A stretch of 64,000 nt of DNA from Paramecium pentaurelia (lineage: Eukaryota > Ciliophora > Oligohymenophorea > Peniculida > Parameciidae), in NCBI GenBank assembly GCA_905183005.1, contig CAJJDO010000024.1, forward strand, positions 125,083 through 189,082. Reading direction: 5' to 3'. The notes beneath the pieces were generated by a model. That model was given only the letters and a program-made list of their open reading frames with translations. It was not told the DNA's origin and searched no databases. Positions 34,146 through 46,500 of this stretch are shown here, piece by piece. Each line of letters opens with the position of its first letter. Positions within the stretch are counted from its first letter, which is position 1. The translations under genes were made by a program, and so were the position numbers.

Positions 34146-35855
34146 ATGATCTACACTGAAGATTACTCCACTATTTATTAAATTATTGATAAGAATTACG
34201 GCATAAAATTTAACAAACAAATAACAATATAGAAATTGTAGTTAAATGGAATAAATTATATTTCATTTGATATTTAAGAACTTAAATTAGATAAGGTAGA
34301 ATAGAAGAAAATTAGAAGATGTTAATATATAGGAATGTAATAACCTTTGCGTTTGTATTTAAATTAAAAAAAAAGAATTTTAGTGTTTAATCATATATTA
34401 GATAGCTAATTGTCATAAGACAAAATTAAAGTTCTTACTTAATCTGATTATTCAAGAATATTGATATAGTTAATATTAGGTAAATAGATTATTATAATTA
34501 AAGTTTTCAATGAGTTTGAGCATAGAAATTTCAATTGGTAAATAAGTGATGTGAGTTAGTTATATTATATTGATGGAATTCTCAAAGTAATAATCATTGA
34601 TTATAAATATAACAATAACAAATAAAATAGACAAGACCTATTCAAAGAATTAAGTATTTCTTTTTCATATTTTTTAGTCATTTAAAATTTCAATACATAC
34701 ATACCCAATATAAATTAATTTCTAAATTTAAAGGAAGATCCCTAATTGCAAAATTTATTAGAATATTTATTTTTTTAGTAAAATATCTCTTCAAAATAAC
34801 TTGAAGTTGAAGCCTCTTATGAATTTGTAATCTCATGGTTATTAAATATTTCAAATTTTTAATAAACAATCTATTATACTCCATTTTGTGTAATAAAATC
34901 ATTTGATACTCCTGAAATTATTAAAAAAATGATAGATAATTCACCTAAAATGATGATTTTTAAATAAAAAAAAATTCTGAATAATCATAAGTATTATGAA
35001 GAATTTAGACAAAATATAGATAGAGAAATAGAAATTTCAGAAAAAAATAAAGATTATAAATAGTTATTATCAAATTTATTTTATATCAGAATTTTAGATA
35101 AACCATTTATTTTTATCAAATACTATAAATATACTCTTAGTGATATATTTAAATAATGGATGAATTAGAATGTTAAATTCTATAAATTAAAAGTCTTTTA
35201 TTTATGTCATAGCTTTTCTCAAGCAATATTTGAGTTGAATTTATGTAAATCGATTCATAGAGATTTGAAGCCTCACAATCTATTCTTAGAAGACTGGAAT
35301 GAAGATGAATTCGAGAAATTTATTTAATATTAAATTGTTATAGGGGATTTTGATAGATCTAAAGTATAAACTTCTAAATAAGACTACGAATAAAAATTAT
35401 GTAAATATAATTCAGCTAAAATGACTATATTTAATTCAGAAAATTCTGATTTATATGATCCACCAGAAACAATAGAAACATATAAATATAATATGTGGTA
35501 ATTTGGCCTTATATGTTTTACAATTGCTAACAGGGGTATTTTTGCAGGACATAGGTTAGGATGCAGAGGTCTTGAAGACTAAGAATATAATTTATATTTT
35601 TCGCTTTAAGCAATCGAAAATAAATTATAAAACGAAAATTATCCATAAGAATTTTTAAAATTATTGGCTTAATGTTTGGATAAAAATTATGAAAAAAGAC
35701 CATATCCTTAGTTTATTCATTAAATATTGTGGAAATTAACTGAATAAGAGCTTGAAATATAAAGAAAAAAGTAAAATTAGCAAATAACATAAAAATTTTA
35801 AATAATAAGGAGTTAGTAAAATGAGCAAATGTCATAATAATTTATTAAGTAATGA
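34146..35855 (+). CDS. Protein kinase with DFD in place of DFG (ciliate-type)
   Basis: About 569 residues with no intron needed. The N-terminal ~250 residues lack a recognisable domain. The kinase C-lobe has IHRDLKPHNLFLEDW (catalytic HRD), metal-binding motif VIGDFDRSKV with Asp replacing the Gly of DFG, an activation-segment end YDPPETIETYKYNMWQFGLI in place of APE, then CLDKNYEKRPYPQFIHQIL. The N-lobe glycine loop is not evident. A paralogue with the same DFD and YDPPET features lies at 50474-52401. HRD and both Asp residues are kept, so catalysis is possible, but the DFD change and weak N-lobe make activity uncertain. Its last 24 bp overlap the end of the opposite-strand gene. Confidence 0.82.
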
Positions 35856-36542
35856 TTTCATATTTATAAACATGTTGCTTTCTTCATTTTGTTTATTGAG
35901 CTCAGAAGATTAATCTTCATGATAACCTATAAACTGAATATTGGAATCATCATCTAATTGCATTTCATCTAATTTCTTCTAAATTTTCTAATATTTGGCT
36001 GCTTCTTTTTTTTTTTATTATCTATTTGTTATAAAATTTTCTGGATTTTAAGCACCTGCCAAATATTATTCTATAAACAAAATGTAATCCTCAATATTTT
36101 CAATTCTATTAGATTATATCAAATCTAAAAAGGCACAATTTTATATGTAAAATTAAAACCATTTACTACATGCTTCATTATTAAATAAAGCTTTAAAATC
36201 TTTAAGAATATAAGTTGATTACTGCCCTTTATTTTTTTTATTTAAAAACACATCCATATTTTAAGGAATTGGAGTACCATTTTGTTAGACTTGATTCATT
36301 AATACATTGTCCATAAACTTTTTAAAATTGTTTCCAAATGTTTTTGGAATATTTTTGGTATTGGTTTCTTTAAGCATTAGAGTTTAAAATCTTTAAATAG
36401 TAATTTTAGCTTATTCATATGAAATATATGTTCTATAATTGGGAATATTATCATTTTGATTAAAAGAGTATTGATCAACTTAATAATTCTAATCTATTTA
36501 TTTAAAATTATTTTAATTATCTTCTCTGTCCCATAAACTCAT
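35832..36542 (-). CDS. Hypothetical helical protein
   Basis: About 236 residues in a single exon. Starts MSLWDREDNQNNFKQIDQNY and contains GNNFKKFMDNVLMNQVQQNG, LKDFKALFNNEACSKWFQFY and ENIEDYILFIEQYLAGAQNP, then a charged coiled-coil-like end (KKKEAAKYQKIQKKLDEMQL) and MFINMKSLLNKLL before TGA. No domain recognised. It runs tail to tail with the DFD kinase, with 24 bp of coding overlap. Confidence 0.65.
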
Positions 36543-37494
36543 CAAGTTATGATTTTTTATATTAATAATTGTATTTTTTTTATTTATATTTAATTTGATA
36601 TAAGAGATATGATTAATAATAATATATTTAAATTTATTTAAGTGTAGATTGAGATTACTTAGTATATTTTTTTTATTCTATTAAAAAAAAAATGGTTGAA
36701 TGATAATTATTGATAACATTTTGATGATTCCTTAATAAGTTTATTTTTAATTAAGATAATTATATCATGAAAAGTAGAAAAATTATTTTAAAATAAATCA
36801 GAATACTAATTTCAAAAATCAAGAGTTATCTTAATGACTCGGATTAATATAACCAAATATCAAATTCTATCATAAATAATTTATATAATTTAAATGAAAC
36901 AATTAATGAATCAGTCTATTTATGAACTTTTATTTATATAACTTTAAAATAAAATTGGAAAATTCATAAGATGTATTTTATAAAAATACAATCATCCAAA
37001 CTCTAAAATATTTAAGAAATGAAATAAAATTAACCAACAAAATCAAAATATAATTTTAACTATCTTATTAAAAATATTATAAAAATTCTTAATAGTTTTT
37101 AAATTATTTTACAACATCTTGATTATGCCTTTTATTTTATTATTATTTTAGTAATGTAATGTTAATTAAGGTAGTTCACATAATAATTTAAAAATTATAA
37201 ACCTTCCATTTTTACTGAAACCATTAATTTATAAAATTGATTTTATAACTTAACTAAAATGAATTATTTTTGGAGTACATTTTCTATCAAAATATCATAT
37301 ATCAAATTTGAAAGTTATAATGAAAAAAAACAATTTAGATCGGAAATATTTAGTTAAATTTGAAATGCTTAATTTGATCTAATTATTTAAAATTTTATAA
37401 ACTCATTTAAGAAATATATATTTAAGTCTTAATACGATATTTAAGGAAAATTAGATTTTCTATTTTCAAATAAATTGATGATAATTAAATTATA
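36543..37494. other. AT-rich non-coding stretch
   Basis: About 950 bp of very AT-rich sequence with short homopolymer runs and no supported gene on either strand. Confidence 0.4.
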
Positions 37495-38099
37495 TCAGTT
37501 CGTAATTGAATAATAAATAAATAAAAATAAATAAGAGTTAAATTAGATAAAATACTCTGATATTATTTCATTGTAATAATTGAACTTAATAATTTATTAA
37601 TTAGATTTGTTATTTGAGTCTAGAAATATCTTATTAGAAGAACCTATAAAATATAAAGAAATAAATGGATACTTATTTTGTTCATTAAAATATTAATGGA
37701 TAGTATTAATATTTAATTCTTGAGCAGATTGAATTTATTGTAAATGAGATTTGAAAGTTTATGATTGTTATATGACTTATTTCTTAATTTAAGATTATTC
37801 AATTTTTAGAGACTGCAACTTATATTTGATCTAAGTGGATTAAGGATATAATATGTACTGCTTTAAGAGTTTACTTTAATTTGATTTCTTTAGGAGTAGG
37901 TTTATTTTAGGACTTGAATTTAGTTGGAATAAGAGATTAACCATGTATGATAAATTAAATAGGAGGTTAAGGGGATGATTAATATAAGTGATGTTTTCTT
38001 GATAAAGCTGCTGATTCATTTCTGATAATAAACATTTGTCGATGTGAAATTTTGGATGTTTAAGTTTTCATTATTAAATAATTTAATTGTATATTTCAT
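37495..38099 (-). CDS. Possible hypothetical protein
   Basis: A spliced model starts MKYTIKLFNNENLNIQNF, removes a 26-nt intron, then reads LNLLFNLSYMVNLLFQLNSS, QTFKSHLQQIQSAQELNINT and IHQYFNEQNKYPFISLYF, with a possible second 24-nt intron, ending at TGA 37495-37497. A competing frame without the first intron is also open for about 90 codons. With only one stop codon, open frames of this size can arise by chance, so this is weakly supported. No family recognised. Confidence 0.3.
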
Positions 38100-38396
38100 A
38101 AAGAAATAATAGACACCCATATTAGATTATAAATAATGTTAAAAATAAATTTTATAAATAGTGAATTTCTAGATTTAAATTTATGAAACTAAATGAAATA
38201 CCTAAGGAAATATTAAAAATAATAAATAATAAACATGAATTAGTTAACAATATAAGTAATTTTATATTAAATACATTATTTTTTTTGCATTTTTAAGAGA
38301 AATATCAAAAATAACATAGATAATTAGAAATAATCATGTTATATATATTGTTAGTTAAATATATATTTGAATGAATAATTTATTTTTATTATACAA

Positions 38397-39078
38397 TCAA
38401 AATTTGTTCTATTCTTTTTCAATAATTTTATCTGATGCACTAATCAATTGAATAAAATTAATATACTAATTAATAATGATAAAATATCTTACATGTTTTA
38501 AACATAAAAATGGAACTGAAACGTACATTAGTATTTAAATTACAAACCAATCAATAAATACATTCAGATATAAAGTAACCATTGCTGTCTATAATTATAA
38601 ATATGAATTATAATTACTTCACTCAATAAAACCATGATAAATAACATATATGGAACTTTGTAATATATCTCTAGTATTTTATATTTAGAGACTGCTGTTT
38701 TGTGATGTTTTTCATTGCAATATAAAGTAGAGTACATCTAATACCAATGACTACATAAATCCAAAGCTAATGCCCACAAAAACAAAAATCCAATAGTTGG
38801 ATATAATTTATAGAGTACTGCCAATAAACAAGCATTGGAGAATCTATCAGTTACCTATAGATATTAATTATATTAATTACCATATCTAAGACACTTCCGA
38901 AAACACTACATTAATTGAATTTTCTGGCAGCCATTCCATCAAAAAGATCTCCTAATTAACTCACTGAGTAGACAATAGCAGAGATAATTGGATTAAAGCT
39001 TCCTGTATAACAAAAGACAAGAGCACATATAACTCTTGCATATCCAATTAGATTTGGAATATAAAAGTATACAGACAT
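38397..39078 (-). CDS. PIS1: Phosphatidylinositol synthase (CDP-DAG:inositol phosphatidyltransferase)
   Basis: About 199 residues, an ER/Golgi multi-pass enzyme that joins CDP-diacylglycerol and myo-inositol to make phosphatidylinositol. Starts SVYFYIPNLIGYARVI, then the CDP-alcohol phosphotransferase motif spread over DLFDGMAARKFNQCSVFGSV and LDMVTDRFSN, giving the family pattern D-G-x2-A-R-x8-G-x3-D-x3-D. Family-specific LCSHWYQMYSTLY follows, then a basic end (ISASDKIIEKEQNKF). Introns of 26, 29 and 27 nt restore the known architecture; the last two recover the final transmembrane segments. Feeds the pathway used by the IP3 receptor gene nearby, though adjacency is probably accidental. Confidence 0.93.
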
Positions 39079-39106
39079 ATATATATATATATAATTAATT
39101 AATTTA

Positions 39107-39808
39107 TCATTTTATAAACACTAATACTCTCATTAAATCATCAGCATCAAATCCACAACTATCAAATGTTCTTAATTTATTATTTCCATTTCTTCCTTAA
39201 ACTAATATCAATTTTTAATCTACTGAATAAAATTCTTCAAAACTCATATCTTTTACTAATTCTGTTCCAACTTTACCAACAACATAAATTTTATCACATT
39301 TAAATGATTTAGTTGGTTCATTAGGTAATAATTCATATTCTTCTATTTCTGTTAATAGATTCTTTGTAACTTTTATAGTTGGTATCCTTAAATCTGACAT
39401 TGCTTCATTTATAGATGTACAAATAGCTTCTAAATAAGCAATATCTATTTAACATAATAGAAACACTTCAACAACTAATACCCATCCTTTTTGACCAACT
39501 TTTAATTCACTCATATCAGTTTTGTAAAGAGATTCCAATAATTCTTGAAGATACTAAGCTTTCTATTTTTCATCATTTGTTCTCTTCATTGAACTTACAT
39601 TTATTTTAATCTAAGATTAATCCCCCAACTCTAACTTTATTCCGGTATAGATTGTGATTTCTCCCTCATATTTACATGAACCACTTGTGCATATAAGATG
39701 AGATCTCAACAATTTAATTTCTCTCACTTCATTATTTTTACGTCCATCACTTCTTATATTTACTGCAATTCCTCCTTTTATGAATTCTATTTATCCTGTG
39801 CTTAACAT
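39107..39808 (-). CDS. RNase PH-like exosome core subunit (RRP42/EXOSC7-like)
   Basis: About 233 residues in one exon. The N-terminus EFIKGGIAVNIRSDGRKNNE matches the start of RNase PH-fold exosome subunits (N-x-R-x-DGR). Then come TSGSCKYEGEITIYTGIKLE, SLYKTDMSELKVGQKGWVLV and CTSINEAMSDLRIPTIKV, and a short second domain ending DADDLMRVLVFIK. The lack of a clear phosphorolytic active site and the overall pattern suggest the catalytically inactive Rrp42/EXOSC7 type, part of the hexameric ring of the RNA exosome; Rrp45 or Rrp43 cannot be fully excluded. The stop lies 28 bp from the start of the PI synthase gene. Confidence 0.8.
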
Positions 39809-39979
39809 TAATTGTTTTCACTAATTAATTTAATTCTTTATAAATTTAATTTTAATTATTAACAATACAATATGAATAACTAAAATCAAATTTATACTTT
39901 TATTTTATTAAGAAGTCTAGTAAATAAATTCAATCCTTATTAATATATATTTATTATTATTTAAAATATTAATATATCA

Positions 39980-40535
39980 TGACTAATGATGAAAATAAAG
40001 CCAATAATTAAAATAATATATATTGATAAAATAGAATTTCAATTCTTTTAGACTAAATAAGAAATAATATTTTAAAAACTCAAGATGAATTATTTGCCAA
40101 AGCTTAACTGAAAGAATAATAAAATTTTCTTAAATTTTCTTTAATTAATATTCTCATCAACAAAGAGCATTTATAAATCTATTAGGATCTAAAAGATAAA
40201 GGAAGTTGTTTCAGATTATTAATTTAGGAAAAATATTAGCAATATAAAAAAATGGGATTTATAATGCTAATCATAAAATTAAAAGAATGAGAATTTACAA
40301 ATATCTAGGATAAGTATTCATTTCCATAATTCCTGTTTTTAATCTATAAAATCAGCCAAACTTCTAATCATAATTTTTATAAAAGTAAAGTTATGGTTTT
40401 TAAATTTATATGAATATGTTGATACTATTATTAACTAAGATCAAGTACTTAGTTGAGATAATTTAAAAAGAATCTTAAGAACTGTTAATAAAAAATCTCT
40501 TATGAATGTAAAAATGTGAAGTTATAATATAATTA
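39980..40535 (+). pseudogene. Coding-like sequence with in-frame TGAs upstream of the IP3 receptor
   Basis: From an ATG at 39980 the frame reads MTNDENKANNQNNIY, TGA, then about 80 open codons (NILKTQDELFAKAQLKEQQN, INILINKEHLQIYQDLKDKG) followed by several more TGAs within otherwise protein-like sequence. It could be a decayed gene, or chance openness in AT-rich DNA. No homologue recognised. Confidence 0.3.
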
Positions 40536-40540
40536 ATTAA

Positions 40541-43500
40541 ATGAATCCTGAACCAATTACATATTCTTCTTTAATAGTGTTAAATATGAGTGCATTTCCT
40601 AATTTATCACTATATACTAATGGATTCAGCTAATAAAATTTTAATTTGAGATCATTTCATTAATTAAAAGGAGACTTAGATCAAGATTATTAAAATTGTG
40701 TTTTTCGAATATTTCCAGTTTTAAATTATAGAGCACATCATGATTTAATAGAATAATTCAAAGATTCTAGTTTTAAAAAATTTGAAGAATAGGAATAAAA
40801 AGAAAGAAAGCAAAAAATTTAAACAACGTTGTTAAATTTAGAAAATGAATTGTCTTCTAACATATCTCTAAATAATAAATTAGCAGGAACTCCATTAGTG
40901 TTTAGCTCTTCTATTTTTCATTTGGTTCATGTATCCTCTTTGAAATTTCTAGCTTTAGATGATAATAATTTAGAGGCAATTCAATTTAAGTTAATTGATT
41001 TTCCAAATGATAATACTTTATTGAAGTTTAATCCTTGTCTAAATTTTTAGAAGTTGAGAACTAATGTAGTTTATAGTGGTGATGTTGTTTGTATATCAGC
41101 AAATAAGTAAGTTTGTAATAGAACTGCTAATTTGTTTAGTGATTATTGGGGATTAAATTATTATGAATTAAATGATGAACCATAGAAATATGAAGATGAA
41201 GTATGTAGAGCAAAAGTGATAGCTTCAGTTGAAGATTCAACTTAATGGAGAATTATGATATTTTAAAATTAAAAAGAGAATTAAGAAGCATTATTTGTTG
41301 GTGATGTGGCAATATTCAATTTGCCAGAATTGAATGTAAGAATTTTATAAATCGATAGTTATATTTTAATGCAAAGAAAACATAAGATATATAAGAAAAA
41401 GTTAAGGAAATTCTAGATCGTAATTCCGTAGATGATATCAGCAATATTGTTCAAGATAAATTTGTATTAACAAAATAATAAACATTATTTCCAATCCCTT
41501 AAGGTGTTATTTCTAGATAAGTTAGTGAGGAAGTTGGTAAAAATGAAGTTAGAAATAATAAATCAGATTCTTAAAATAATAGTAACATCTTTGAAAAATA
41601 AAAATCTATGTAATCTCGATCATCATAAATTATTTAACCTTCAAAAAATGTCAAAGAAATAGATTAAGCCTTATATTCAGAACTTAAAATATTATTTAGT
41701 GATTTTAGTGGTAGTAAATCAGACAAAATTAGAATCCCCTTTAGTGCTTATTGGAGAATAGAATCTGAGAATTTTTGTGGAGGAGAAGTCAAATGGGAAA
41801 AGTGTTACAGAATAAGACATTTTTAAACAGGTTAATATTTGGACATTAATATAATGAGATAAGTTAGACTTACAGATTAAGTACCAAAGAGTACTTTATT
41901 TTAATTTGTTCCAATTAAATAGAATTCTAAATTTGTCAGTAAGGATTCTTATTTTCTTATTAAACATTTCCAAACCGGTAGTTACATTTCTATAAAAAAT
42001 GATCCTGAATTCCATATGAAAGATGTTAGTACTACTCTTGACATAAATTTAATTAATTGTATGAAATTCAGAAAAGCTGATTATGAGGATGTATGGGAAA
42101 AAAGATTTTTAGTGTTTTTGGTACCTATGTTGAAAGAGGCCATTTCATTTTTTGAAAGAGTACAACCTCTTGCAAGTATAGTATACATGAAAAAGAGTGA
42201 AGTATAGGAAAGAATAGAATTTTACTATTTATTTGATAAGCTTAATTCTTTATTAGATATTTTGAATCAATTTATGTACAATAAATTAGTCAGCAATATT
42301 TAAACTACTTAAGATTTTTCATTTGTTTCTCAAAATAGACAAGATGTAATTAGAGAAGAAAATATCTTGCCTTTATTAATCTGGTTAATTTGTAAGACAT
42401 TTCCAAATCCAGATGAAAAGATTGAAGGATCTGAAGAACATCTTATTAGTGATTTATGTGGAGAAGCTTCTTTCATTCTTAGAGTTTAAACTATGCTTTA
42501 TTAAAATATTGATAAATCTAATGATGTTGAATATGAAAGGAAAGTTCAAAAATTGAAAGAAAATTTAGAAGAAAATCACAGAAAAAGAAAGAGACTTCTG
42601 TAACTTAAATTATTTGAAACTATTAGAATAGCATGTCATAATAATTTGTAAAATTAAGAAATAATAATGAAATTCTTCAAATATTTTGAAAAATATATTA
42701 CTATTGATTATGTATGCAATACTATAATCCAATGTATTACAAAAAACTATTCAATTTTAAGTTCATTAAATAAATAAGAATTACCAAATGATATGAAATA
42801 AACTTAAAATATGAGTTTAGAATAGAAAACTCAAAAAAGTTAAAGCACAATTTTATCAAGATTAGTAGATAGTCTATAAAAGAGTGATTAATTGTAACCT
42901 GATTTACTTAGATTTATATCTGAAACTTGTGAAGCCAATGGAGAACCTGTATTTTCAAATTAAGAATTCTTATTGAATTAAATTCAATCATTGCATTAAA
43001 AAGTAAAGAACGATATGGGAGAAGATAAAGTTTTAATGAATCTGGAACCAATAAAAGATTAAGATGGAGATTATGTAGAGTTTTATATTACCTATAAAAC
43101 ATCAAATAAAACATATGTGACTAAAATGCTAAATGAATTTCTAATTGAATATAGATAATAAAGAGAGTCCGATCCTATTTATGTGTTACAATACAATTAT
43201 TTAATTGAATAGTTGGCATTCTACTCTAACATTTGTTTTCATCGAAATACAGCAGCCAGATAATTAATTTCAAAAACATTTACCTATTCCTTTTTGTTAT
43301 CATATGCTGAATAAAATAATTAATCCTCTGGTGATGCATATTATGTTGATGAATAAGTGAGAGCTTACTTCTTTCGAATGATCAGAACTTTGTACATAGA
43401 CAGAGAACCTTATACTACTACACCTAAACCTGAGTTAGTCAAAATCTTGGAAAATAAAACTACTTAGAAATAATTATTTTTATTTGATGAAGCATCTAGT

Positions 43501-46500
43501 AAAAAGTAGTTAAAAGGAGATTTTGATATTTAAAAGTTAAAATCAAAGATGCTTAAATTTTTAACTTACCAATCAGAAAAATTAGACAAAAACTTAGATG
43601 AAAATTTGGTATATAATATGGAGACTTTGGAAATCATTAAAATTTTAGAACTAATGTTGAAATTTGAATTATTTTGGAAAAAAGATAATGAAGAACCTGT
43701 TTAAAAGAAATCTACTCATAAAAGAGGAACTTCAGTTTTTAATAAGGTTTAAGAAACTGGAGGTGGTTTGAGAGAAATTTATTAATTAATTATAGCTCTT
43801 TCTAAAATACTTGAATATGATCATTAATATTTCAAATGTCTTGATAATGCTAAAATTAAAAGGAATTGTTAAATTGATAAAGATAAGGAACAAGGATTTA
43901 TGAAATTTAATATTTCAGGTATCAGCCAAGTATTTGAAAAGGAAGATAAAGAAAAAGAGGAATAATCAATATAGAATTAAAACTTTAGATAAGTTAAATA
44001 ATAAGACACTGAAGTTATTAATGATTCTCTATTCAAAAAAATGAAAAATTTAAGAAAAGTTCTTCATAGATATAATAATAAAACCTTTACTTTGAGGGAA
44101 AATAAAGAGGAAGACTTTTAAGTATTAATAAAAATATAGATCTGTTAAATATTTTCATATTTAATGGATGTTTCATAAGATCATTGGATAGATAGTGCAA
44201 TAGAATTTTATAAATCCCATATACAAAATAAATAAATGAATGAAGAAGTCAATGAGGAAGACTTAATAAAATTGTTTCCTCAAGAAATTTTAATGTCAGG
44301 AGAACAATGGGTAGATAAACCTGAATTAGAGAAAAAGCCTATTAGATAATCAGGACCTACATTAAAAAGCTTTGATGAAGTTCTTAAAAGACCATTTATT
44401 GAAGTTTTATTGATTTCCTTATATTTTGCAAGAAATCCACAATTAGAAAATTAAATAGTAGAATTAATATAAAGATTTGCAAGATAAAAAAAAGAGTTTT
44501 TGTAACACTTCGATAACATATAAATATTAGATACTAATGAATCATAATAATTATTTAAGGTTTGGGTAAAAATGATAGCATCATTAAAGAATAATGTACA
44601 AAGAAGCCAGACATGGATTACAGAGAAAAATAGAATCATGGATTAAACTCTATAATGTTTATGGAAAATTGATAGTATATTTTAATAAACTGAAAGTGTT
44701 TCATTAAAATTAAAACAATAAATTTTTGAACATATAGGTGGATATGAAGTTTTATTAGAATTAATATATAAGTCCTTAGTTGTGATAGATTAAAAGTCTT
44801 TTCATCCTGATTTAATAGCTTTATTAAAGCATACTTTAAATATTATGGGTTTATTTGCAAAGGATAACGAAAGAAATGTATTGACGGTTTATAGAAAAGT
44901 TGTAAAAAAAGTTATAGAGAACACAAATTAAAATATTGGATAAATTAGTTTATTATGTTCTTTATTTGAAAAAAAGCCAACTTTGTATGGTCAGCTTGGA
45001 TAATAGGAATATGATTATTTTATTATTTTGATTAAACAACATGGAAGATATCCTGAATTTTTATAATTTTATTATGAAATTTTAGAAGTTACAGAAATAC
45101 ATTCTAAAAAATCTGTAGATATGTTTGAAATTGTTATTGAAAAACTTACAGAACCAATCATATCAAATGAATCAGGTTTCATTCATCCATTATATCCATT
45201 TTAAGATAATAACAGACTTTCAAGCTTTTTTGATTATTTGCCTAATAAAACTAAATATAGTTATCTATTCATTAATATATTATCTAAGTGTTTATCAAAG
45301 AAAATTAAAGCATCATTAATAAATTAAGCAATAGAATTTTTAAAATTATAAGATATTTTAGAGAATACATTGAAAGTGACACATAGAATATTGGAATGTA
45401 TTAAATAAAAGGAGAAACCTAATTTTGAAGATACTCAATTATAGAGTGATTATTGGAATATTATAAAATTTATGATTTTTCATAAACCTGAAACTTTAGA
45501 TGATTTAATGCTCAGATCAAATTCTGATATTTTAAATAAGATTTTAGAATTTGAACATCAAGCTATTATATAAAAAGATTAATTTGTACCATCAAATTTA
45601 AATTATTTATTTGATTCCTTATTACCAGTAGTAAATAGATATAATGAACTTCTTTAAAATGCTTTAATGTCTTCAGAAAAAGATTAGATTCAAATAAGCC
45701 AATTTGTTAATTTTTTTCTAAGCAATCTCGATAGAATGTTTTTCTTAGCACCATCAGAATTGACTAATAATAAATAAAGATTATAGACAATTTCAGATTT
45801 AGGATAAAGTTTTAATATTTAAGTACCAATTAAATTTATATAATCTGATCTCAATAATAATGTTTAAGAAGAAAAGACTTCTGATTTATAAACCTAAGGC
45901 TAATCTCAATAAGATAATTCATAAATAAGTTAATTTAGAAGATAATATTTTGGATAAGAATTTGTTAAGGATTTAGTCAAAAAGGAATCTTTAAAATTAT
46001 CCAATTCTATTTGGACAATCTAAAAAATGTTTAAAGATGACAAAAGAAAAGAAGCTAAAGATCTTTTGTTAACAAATTCTGATATTATAGTGAAGATTCT
46101 GACTTACTTGGAATTTTGGAGGACCAATGGAGCTAGTAGAGAAAATATTATATTTATTTTAAAGGTGTTATCAGCCATCTTAAAAGATACAGAAAATGAA
46201 TTATTTGAAAGATAAGTTTTATTTAATAGAATGAATGTTACTTAGATACTAATAGTATTATTGTGTGAATCAGAACTTGAACCTGTTTATATGGGTAAAT
46301 TAATGTCGTTTATGATTTTACTCTTAAAAAATGGTAATTAACATGTTTAAAGGACAGCATATGAATATTTCTTATCGAATTCTTAATGTGAAAAATTCTT
46401 CAAATAATTTAAGGATGTTTTTGATATGCAAATATTATCAATGAGTAGAGCACATAAACTAAATGATTAAGAAAATAAATTAGTCTGCAAAGCCCTAAAA

